This document shows positions 6,055-10,775 of a stretch of 10,775 nucleotides of DNA, one piece after another. The translations under genes and the position numbers were made by a program. The stretch spans positions 1-10,775 of the forward strand of contig JADZDN010000332.1 of assembly GCA_020851015.1 (NCBI GenBank), written 5' to 3'. How positions within the stretch are numbered: position 1 is the first letter of the stretch; every line of letters starts with the position of its first letter. This DNA comes from Alphaproteobacteria bacterium (GTDB lineage: Bacteria; Pseudomonadota; Alphaproteobacteria; JAEULC01). Under the pieces are notes generated by a model. That model was not told the DNA's origin, made no database searches, and saw nothing but the letters and a program-made list of their open reading frames with translations.

Positions 6055-8463
6055 CTACTGCGCCACGTTGTTGGTGAGCGAGAAGAATTGCTCGGGGCTG
6101 ACCCGGATGGCCGCCCCGGTCGGGCAGGACCGCACGCAGGCGGCGCCACCCTCGACGTCCTTGCACATGTCGCACTTCACGGCGAGCTTCTTGCCCTGGT
6201 GCGAGTCGTGCACCGCTTTCTTGTCCTCGCCGGGGCCGTAGCCGAGGCCGAACAGCAGCCAGGACAGTAGACCCGGCTTGGCCGGCGCCTCGTAGCTCAT
6301 GTGGATCACGCCGTAGGGGCAGTTGCGCTCGCAATTGCCGCAGCCGATGCAGGTGTCCTCGTCGATGTAGACCTCGCCGTCCTTGGTCTTGTGCAGCGCG
6401 TCGGGCGGGCAGTCGGCCATGCAGTGCGGATGCTCGCAGTGCCGGCAGGACGTGGGCACGTGGATCGAGGCGTAGGTCGGCCCCGCCTCGCGGTCGAGCC
6501 GCGAGATGCCGCCATGGGTCTCGGCGCAGGCCTTCTCGCAGTTGTCGCAGCGCACGCACAGCGACTCGTCGATCAGCAGCATGTCGGCGGCTTCCTTGCC
6601 GCCCTCCTGGACCAGGAACTGGATGAGATTGCCGGTCTCGGGCCGCGCCGCCATGTCCTCGGTCTGGGTGATGATCGCGCCGATGCGCCGCTCGATGCGG
6701 TGGCGCAGGTCGGGCAGATGGTCGAGCAGCAGGCGGAAGCCCGCGCCGTCGAGCCACACCGTCTCGGTCTCGATCGCCGCCTTGACGGTGGCCGAGCGCG
6801 GCATGTCGCGCACCAGCGCCATCTCGCCGACGTAGTGCCCGGCGGGCACGTAGCTCATCACGATCTCCTTGTCGCCGATGCGGCGCGACACCGTGCAGCT
6901 TCCGGTGCGGATCAGGAACACGCCGTCGCCGGGATCGCCTTCCTTGAACAGCGTCTCGTTGGCCTTGAAGCCGCGCAGCTTGGCGGCGCGCAGGATCGAG
7001 TCCATGTCGTCGCGCGACAGGCTGGGCGCCAGGTAGGTGCGGATCTGGCGCTCGACCGCCGCGCGGTCGATCGTCTCGCGCACCTTGGGCAGCGACTTGA
7101 TCAGCTTGATCATCTCGCGCCGCGCGGTTTCGATCAGAACGCAGGGCTTGTTGGCGACCACCGTGGCGGAGCGCCGGCGGCCCGAGATCAGGCCCATCTC
7201 GCCGAAGAAGCTGCCGGGGCCCAGCGGCACGTCGTCGTCGCGGTCCTCGCTGTCGACCTGGATCGCGACCTCGCCCTCGAACACCGTGACGAAGGTGTTG
7301 GTGAACTCGTTGCGCTGGAAGACCACCTCGCCGGCCTGCGGCATGCGCACCTCGCTGCCCAGCAGCACCTCGCGCAACTGCAGGATGGTCAGGCCGGCGA
7401 AGACCGGGATGGTCGACTGGATCGCCACCAGCAATTCGTCGACCGTGTAGCGGTCGAGCAGCTTCTTGAACTTTTCCTCGAGCAGCGGTTCGTCGGCGGG
7501 CTTGACCTTGTTGCCCTGGATGAACTCGACGACCTCGTAGCCCTGGTTCATCGCCTGCTTGATCAGCGGATAGCCCGCGAGCGCGCCGATGATGTAGAGG
7601 CCGGCCACGTTGGATTCGTAGGTCGGGCTGAGTTCGGGCAGCGCGGTCGGATCCTTGCTGGGGAACTGGATGCCGCAGGATTCCACGAAGGCGCGCGGCG
7701 CCAGCGCGCCCAGGCGCGCGATGATGCGGTCGCACACGACCTCGGCCTCGCCGTCCGCCGTCTTCAGCACGTGCTTCAGGCGATCGCCGGCCGGCTCCAG
7801 CCGTACCGGGGCCGAGCTGTACATGCATTCCAACAGGCCCTTCTCGATCGACTTGGTGATGAGGTCGAGATTGCCCTGCTTGGCGCGCGCGAACTCGGCC
7901 GAGCGGTTGACGATGATCACCTTGTTCTGCTTGGCGAGCGCGACCGCATTCTCGATCGCGGCGTCACCCGCGCCGACCACCATGATGGTCTCTTCGGTGT
8001 ACTCGTCCGGATCGTCGAGCTGGTACTGCACGCGCGGATGATTGTCCGAACCCGGAATGCCAAGCTTGCGCAGGTTGCCTTGCAGCCCGATCGCCAGCAC
8101 CACGTTCTCGGCCTGGATCTTCTCGCCGCCGGCGATGGTCAGCTCGAACGCGCCCTTCTTGCCGGTGATCTTGGTCACCTCGGCGTTGAAGCGGACATTG
8201 ACCTTGAGTTCGGCGGTCTGGCGGTCCCAGGTGCCGAGGATGTCCTCGCGGATGCCGAGCTTGAAATCCATCGGGCTGCGCAGGGGCAGGATGTCGGGCG
8301 TCGCCATCACCAGCTTGCCCTTCTGGTACTTGTAGATCGTGTCCGACAGGTGGTCGGTCTTTTCCAGAAGGATGTGAGAGACGCCAAGCTGCGCGGCGCG
8401 TCCGCCGGCGCTCATGCCGCCCGGACCGGAACCGACGATCGCGACCTTGTATAGCTGCGTCAT
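6055..8463 (-). CDS. FAD/NAD(P) oxidoreductase fused to two cNMP-binding domains and a four-cluster ferredoxin
   Basis: An 802-residue protein with no signal peptide, so cytoplasmic. ATG 8463 was chosen because GGGGAGAGG precedes it and the flavin-binding strand follows at once; the in-frame start at 8487 adds nothing. Residues 1-320 form a thioredoxin-reductase-like flavoprotein: GSGPGG at 11-16 for FAD and VVGAGDAA at 162-169 for NAD(P). The CxxC of true thioredoxin reductases is absent. Two cyclic-nucleotide-binding domains follow (about 350-475 and 478-595), both with intact phosphate-binding cassettes (FGEMGLISGRRRSATV near 420-435 and VGEMALVRDMPRSATV near 545-560). The C-terminus is a DmsB/HybA-like ferredoxin with four cysteine sets: 636/639/642/646, 673/676/681/685, 705/708/711/715 and 764/767/776/780. 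A short hydrophobic patch (731-741) before the last set may touch the membrane partner. It is the first gene of the redox operon and likely exchanges electrons with NAD(P)H on one side and the cytochrome b on the other. The ligand (cAMP, cGMP or none) is unknown. Confidence 0.92.
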   Translation of the reverse strand: MTQLYKVAIVGSGPGGMSAGGRAAQLGVSHILLEKTDHLSDTIYKYQKGKLVMATPDILPLRSPMDFKLGIREDILGTWDRQTAELKVNVRFNAEVTKITGKKGAFELTIAGGEKIQAENVVLAIGLQGNLRKLGIPGSDNHPRVQYQLDDPDEYTEETIMVVGAGDAAIENAVALAKQNKVIIVNRSAEFARAKQGNLDLITKSIEKGLLECMYSSAPVRLEPAGDRLKHVLKTADGEAEVVCDRIIARLGALAPRAFVESCGIQFPSKDPTALPELSPTYESNVAGLYIIGALAGYPLIKQAMNQGYEVVEFIQGNKVKPADEPLLEEKFKKLLDRYTVDELLVAIQSTIPVFAGLTILQLREVLLGSEVRMPQAGEVVFQRNEFTNTFVTVFEGEVAIQVDSEDRDDDVPLGPGSFFGEMGLISGRRRSATVVANKPCVLIETARREMIKLIKSLPKVRETIDRAAVERQIRTYLAPSLSRDDMDSILRAAKLRGFKANETLFKEGDPGDGVFLIRTGSCTVSRRIGDKEIVMSYVPAGHYVGEMALVRDMPRSATVKAAIETETVWLDGAGFRLLLDHLPDLRHRIERRIGAIITQTEDMAARPETGNLIQFLVQEGGKEAADMLLIDESLCVRCDNCEKACAETHGGISRLDREAGPTYASIHVPTSCRHCEHPHCMADCPPDALHKTKDGEVYIDEDTCIGCGNCERNCPYGVIHMSYEAPAKPGLLSWLLFGLGYGPGEDKKAVHDSHQGKKLAVKCDMCKDVEGGAACVRSCPTGAAIRVSPEQFFSLTNNVAQ

Positions 8464-8464
8464 G

Positions 8465-8473
8465 CCTCTCCCC
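8465..8473 (-). promoter_or_regulatory. Ribosome binding site that sets the ATG at 8463
   Basis: GGGGAGAGG sits one base before the ATG at 8463 on the minus strand, with GGGGA at good spacing for ribosome binding. It also lies downstream of the proposed promoter, while the alternative in-frame start at 8487 would fall inside the -10 region. This decides the start of the 802-residue protein. Confidence 0.6.
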
Positions 8474-8485
8474 GAGCGCCGATTC

Positions 8486-8515
8486 ACCCTATGTCGCGCT
8501 GCGAAATACTGTCAA
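8486..8515 (-). promoter_or_regulatory. Sigma-70-type promoter for the redox operon
   Basis: The minus strand has a perfect TTGACA -35 box (8510-8515), an 18-base spacer and TAGGGT (8486-8491) as -10, which keeps T1, A2 and T6 of the consensus. Transcription would start near 8479-8480, giving a leader of about 16 bases that contains the ribosome binding site. It is the best promoter candidate in the window and supports a separate transcript from 8463 down to the hairpin at 3035-3074. The -10 box is poor, which is common in high-GC proteobacteria but may also mean that an activator is needed. Confidence 0.6.
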
Positions 8516-8559
8516 CAAATGCCGTGGAATCGGCGTGCGCCCGTCTCCGCCCGGGCCTT

Positions 8560-8589
8560 ACACTGCCTCAGTCTTGATTACCGCAGTGT
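8560..8589. repeat. 7-bp inverted repeat upstream of the redox operon promoter
   Basis: ACACTGC (8560-8566) and GCAGTGT (8583-8589) are exact reverse complements with a 16-base spacer. Allowing one unpaired base, the match extends into TTA and TAA outside. It is centred about 60 bases upstream of the -35 box, a typical place for an activator site, and in a locally less GC-rich stretch. It could also be a weak terminator hairpin for the upstream hydrolase gene, although no T-run follows. Confidence 0.35.
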
Positions 8590-8597
8590 TAATCCGG

Positions 8598-8621
8598 CCA
8601 CTGATTCGTCACAGTCAGCGG
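8598..8621 (-). other. Short hairpin after the hydrolase gene
   Basis: On the minus strand CCGCTGA pairs with TCAGTGG (one G-U pair) around a 10-base loop, starting 15 bases after the stop of the hydrolase gene. No T-run follows. It may help end the hydrolase transcript, but the stem is short and could be chance. Confidence 0.25.
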
Positions 8622-8636
8622 TTGAGCGGTGCGGCC

Positions 8637-9461
8637 TCAGTCCAACCGTATGCGCAGGTTTTCGCGCGCGACGAAAGCGCCGGCCCACATTGCACGCGCC
8701 TCGGTTTCAACCTGGCTCATGAATCGGTCGTCATGCTCGGGGTCGTGGTGCGAGATCGCGAGCGAGCGGACGCCGGCCGCGCGGCACAGGCGCACGCCTT
8801 CCTGCCAGGTCGAATGGCCCCAGCCGACCCGGCTGGGAAACTCGGCGTCGGTGTAGGTCGAGTCGTAGATCACCAGGTCCGATCCCGCGATCAGCGACAG
8901 GACCTTGTCGTCCGGCTTGCCCGGCAAATGCTCGGTATCGGTGATCAAGCAAACCGACCGCCCGGCATGTTCGATCCGATAGCCGGTTGCGCCGTCCGGG
9001 TGGTTCAGCGGCGAGGTGCGGATGGTCACGTCGGGCGCCAGCTTGAAGGTGGTGCCGGCCTCGAAGTCTTCGAACTCCAGCTTCGCGTGCATGGCGTCGA
9101 GCGGCACCGGGAAAAAGGGATGCGACATCTGCCCGCCCATCACCTGGCGCAAGCCCCCGTGCGGCAGCGACGCGCCGGCCATCAGGCGAAAGGTGCGGCC
9201 GGCATGGAAGGCCGGCGAGAAGAACGGGAACCCGTTGATGTGGTCCCAGTGGGTGTGCGTCATCAGGATGGTCGCGTCGGCGACGCCCTTGCGCAGCAGC
9301 CAATGGCCCAGGTTGCGGATGCCGGTGCCGGCATCCAGGATGATGGTGCGCCCGCCGGCCGAAACCTCGATGCAGGTGGTGTTGCCGCCGAAGGCGACGT
9401 GATTGACGCTTGGGCAGGCGATGCTCCCCCGCACCCCCCAGAACTTGACCTTGAAGCTCAT
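8637..9461 (-). CDS. Metallo-beta-lactamase-fold metal-dependent hydrolase
   Basis: A 274-residue cytoplasmic protein starting with ATG at 9461; GGAAAGG lies six bases upstream. The N-terminus KFWGVRGSIACPS followed by FGGNTTCIEV is a recognisable opening of one MBL-fold hydrolase group. The metal-binding motif HTHWDH is at 69-74, with further likely ligands H154 (LNHPDG), D175 (ITDTEH) and H238/H239 near the end, so both metal sites appear complete. YDSTYTDAEF at 199-208 is also typical. Members of this group are often annotated only as MBL-fold hydrolases, and some relatives as cyclic-nucleotide phosphodiesterases; the substrate here cannot be read from sequence. It has its own position between two gaps (101 and 173 bases), so it is probably not in the same transcript as the redox operon. 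If it did cleave cyclic nucleotides it could reset the signal sensed by the neighbouring oxidoreductase, but that is speculation. Confidence 0.85.
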   Translation of the reverse strand: MSFKVKFWGVRGSIACPSVNHVAFGGNTTCIEVSAGGRTIILDAGTGIRNLGHWLLRKGVADATILMTHTHWDHINGFPFFSPAFHAGRTFRLMAGASLPHGGLRQVMGGQMSHPFFPVPLDAMHAKLEFEDFEAGTTFKLAPDVTIRTSPLNHPDGATGYRIEHAGRSVCLITDTEHLPGKPDDKVLSLIAGSDLVIYDSTYTDAEFPSRVGWGHSTWQEGVRLCRAAGVRSLAISHHDPEHDDRFMSQVETEARAMWAGAFVARENLRIRLD

Positions 9462-9481
9462 GCGCGGCCTTTCCGCAGCCC

Positions 9482-9495
9482 CCGCCCTCTGGCGG
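9482..9495 (-). other. Short GC hairpin in the leader of the hydrolase gene
   Basis: CCGCC and GGCGG form a perfect 5-bp stem with a 4-base loop (CTCT on the plus strand), about 20-35 bases before the ATG at 9461. It may be a small leader hairpin between a possible -10 box and the ribosome binding site. Such stems are common by chance in GC-rich DNA. Confidence 0.2.
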
Positions 9496-9496
9496 C

Positions 9497-9502
9497 ACTA
9501 TA
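9497..9502 (-). promoter_or_regulatory. Possible -10 box for the hydrolase gene
   Basis: The minus strand has TATAGT (five of six matches to TATAAT) 36 bases before the hydrolase start, in an AT-richer stretch. No good -35 box is found at 16-18 bases. Just upstream lies the palindrome TTGCGCAA (9508-9515), flanked by two copies of ACACAA on the plus strand (9502-9507 and 9515-9520), which could be a regulator site in place of a -35 box. Confidence 0.3.
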
Positions 9503-9562
9503 CACAATTGCGCAACACAAGCGCGTGATCGCCGTCACTCGGGGGAAACCAGGGCCCGCGCC

Positions 9563-10775
9563 CTAGATCGGCACGGCGAGGTCGCCCAGCCGCTTGGTGA
9601 GCTTCAGGTTTTCGCCATAGTCCACGGGAACGGCGACCAGCGCCGGCCCCTTCTGGCGGAAGGCCTCCTCCAGCACCGGCTTCAGTTCGCCCGGCGCGCC
9701 GACGCGCCGGCCCCAGGCGCCGAAGGACCGCGCCAGCAGCTCGAAATCGGGGTTCTTGAAGGCCAGTTCGGAATGCCGTCCCTTGAAGTGATTCTGCTGC
9801 TTCCACTTGATCAGGCCGTATTCGCCGTCGTCCCAGACCATCACGACGATGTTGAGGTTGAGCCGCACCGCCGTCTCCAGGTCCTGTACGTTCATCAGGA
9901 AGCCGGCGTCGCCGCAGATCGCCAGCACGCGGCGGTCGGGAAACGCGATCTTGGCGCCGATCGCCCCGGGCAGCGCGAATCCCATTGAGCAGAAACCGTT
10001 GGAAATGAGGCAGGTGTTGGGTTGCTCGCACTGATAGTAGCGCGAGATCCACATCTTGTGGGCGCCGACGTCCGACAAAAGTATGTCGGCCGGGCCCAGG
10101 GCCTGGCGCACGTCCCACAGGATACGCTGCGGCTTGACCGGGAAGCTCTTGTCGTCCTTCTCGCTGCCGAACTCGTCCAGCATCGCCTGGCGCAGCTTGC
10201 CGCGCTTGGCGATGTCGTGGAGCGGAAGCTTGTCGCCGCGCTTCTGGTTCAGGGTTTCGTTGATCTGCCACAGCGCATCGGCGATGTCGCCGACGACGTC
10301 GACCGTGACCGGATAGTGCTCGTCGACCTCGGCCGGCGTGAAGTCGATATGCACGATCTTCTTGCCGCCGCCCTTGTTCCACAGCACCGGCGAATACTCG
10401 ACCAGGTCGTAGCCGACGGCGATCACCACGTCGCATTCGTCGAGCGCCAGGTTGACGTAGTCGCGCGCCTGCAGGCCGATGGTGAACAGGCAGTGCGGAT
10501 CGCTCATCGCGACCGCCCCCTTGCCCATGAAGGTGTTGGCGACGCCGATGCCGGTCTTGCGCGCGAAGCGGCGCAGCTGGCGCGCGGCGCGCTTGCGCAC
10601 CGCGCCGTTGCCCGCGATCACCATCGGGTTCTTGGCCTTGAGGATCACGTCGACCGCCTCGGCCACCGCCTTGTGGTCGGCCGCGGGCCGGCGCGTGCGC
10701 GCGCTGGGCATCGGCTTGCCCTTGACCTCGGCCTCGGCCAGGTCCTCGGGCAGCTCGATCAGCACCGCGCCGGGC
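9563..10775 (-). CDS. Acetolactate synthase-like thiamine diphosphate enzyme (5' end missing)
   Basis: The last 404 or so residues of a protein that continues beyond the right edge; the frame is open to the last base (PGAVLIELPED), so GTG at 10765 is an internal codon and about 150 N-terminal residues are missing. Relative to that codon, residues about 30-170 form the central domain (NPMVIAGNGAV at 46-56) and about 215-385 the thiamine diphosphate-binding domain. The cofactor motif is CGDAGFLMNVQDLETAVRL with D286, followed 27 residues later by D313 in VWDDGEYG. An Asp at that second metal position, together with LETAVRL and VMVW, fits catabolic AlsS-type acetolactate synthases better than biosynthetic IlvB types, which have Asn. 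The likely reaction is condensation of two pyruvate to acetolactate and CO2. There is no regulatory-subunit gene next to it. Other enzymes of the thiamine diphosphate family (for example glyoxylate carboligase or an oxo-acid decarboxylase) remain possible. No link to the redox operon is evident. Confidence 0.85.
   Translation of the reverse strand, partial: PGAVLIELPEDLAEAEVKGKPMPSARTRRPAADHKAVAEAVDVILKAKNPMVIAGNGAVRKRAARQLRRFARKTGIGVANTFMGKGAVAMSDPHCLFTIGLQARDYVNLALDECDVVIAVGYDLVEYSPVLWNKGGGKKIVHIDFTPAEVDEHYPVTVDVVGDIADALWQINETLNQKRGDKLPLHDIAKRGKLRQAMLDEFGSEKDDKSFPVKPQRILWDVRQALGPADILLSDVGAHKMWISRYYQCEQPNTCLISNGFCSMGFALPGAIGAKIAFPDRRVLAICGDAGFLMNVQDLETAVRLNLNIVVMVWDDGEYGLIKWKQQNHFKGRHSELAFKNPDFELLARSFGAWGRRVGAPGELKPVLEEAFRQKGPALVAVPVDYGENLKLTKRLGDLAVPI

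Noticed and set aside
4358..6241. Long plus-strand frame across the cytochrome genes
   Set aside because: No motif and strongly biased composition. It is antisense to two genes with haem-binding and membrane-helix signatures.
6301..8454. Long plus-strand frame opposite the flavo-iron-sulfur gene
   Set aside because: It is a His/Asp/Arg/Ala-rich antisense shadow. The minus strand has flavin, cNMP and four-cluster motifs in order.
8601..8616. TGTGA and TCA half-sites resembling a CRP or FNR box before the redox operon
   Set aside because: The spacing between the TGA and TCA cores is four bases, while CRP and FNR sites have six there. A separate TTGAT has no partner half.
9810..9920. Asp instead of Asn at the second metal position of the thiamine diphosphate motif as a sign of inactivity
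   Set aside because: AlsS-type acetolactate synthases naturally have Asp at this position, so it supports that family instead.
1..10775. CRISPR array, tRNA, rRNA, insertion sequence or prophage
   Set aside because: No regularly spaced repeats, no structural RNA signatures and no transposase or phage motifs are visible. Coding density is high and all genes are on one strand.

Overview
The window is very GC-rich and all eight recognisable genes lie on the minus strand. The start codons (ATG and GTG), the strong G/C preference at third codon positions and the gene content suggest a high-GC proteobacterium, most likely an alphaproteobacterium. There is no rRNA, tRNA or other marker gene to confirm this. 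I see no transposon, phage gene or CRISPR array. No stretch without a gene exceeds 300 bases; the longest gap is 236 bases.

Layout in the direction of transcription (right to left): (a) the 3' part of an acetolactate-synthase-like thiamine diphosphate enzyme (9563-10775, runs off the right edge). (b) A metallo-beta-lactamase-fold hydrolase (8637-9461). (c) A compact three-gene redox operon: a cytoplasmic flavoprotein fused to two cyclic-nucleotide-binding domains and four [4Fe-4S] cluster motifs (6055-8463), a five-helix di-heme cytochrome b (5171-6004), and an FHA domain joined through one membrane anchor to a ten-CxxCH multihaem cytochrome c (3089-5155). A good promoter candidate precedes this operon and a large hairpin follows it. 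(d) A second compact operon of exported proteins: a small secreted protein (2355-2852), a secreted protein with two GlcG/HbpS-like domains (298-2340), and the start of another exported protein (1-296, runs off the left edge).

My reading is that group (c) encodes a trans-membrane electron conduit. Electrons could pass between NAD(P)H and FAD, then [4Fe-4S] clusters, then two b haems, then ten c haems in the periplasm, in either direction. The cytoplasmic parts carry two kinds of signal-sensing domain, cyclic-nucleotide-binding and FHA, so the flow may be gated by second messengers or phosphorylation. Group (d) may add periplasmic or outer-membrane partners. The domain architecture is read directly from the sequence. 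The electron path, the gating and the link between (c) and (d) are inference. I do not know of a characterised system with this exact set of fusions, and it is the most interesting part of the window.
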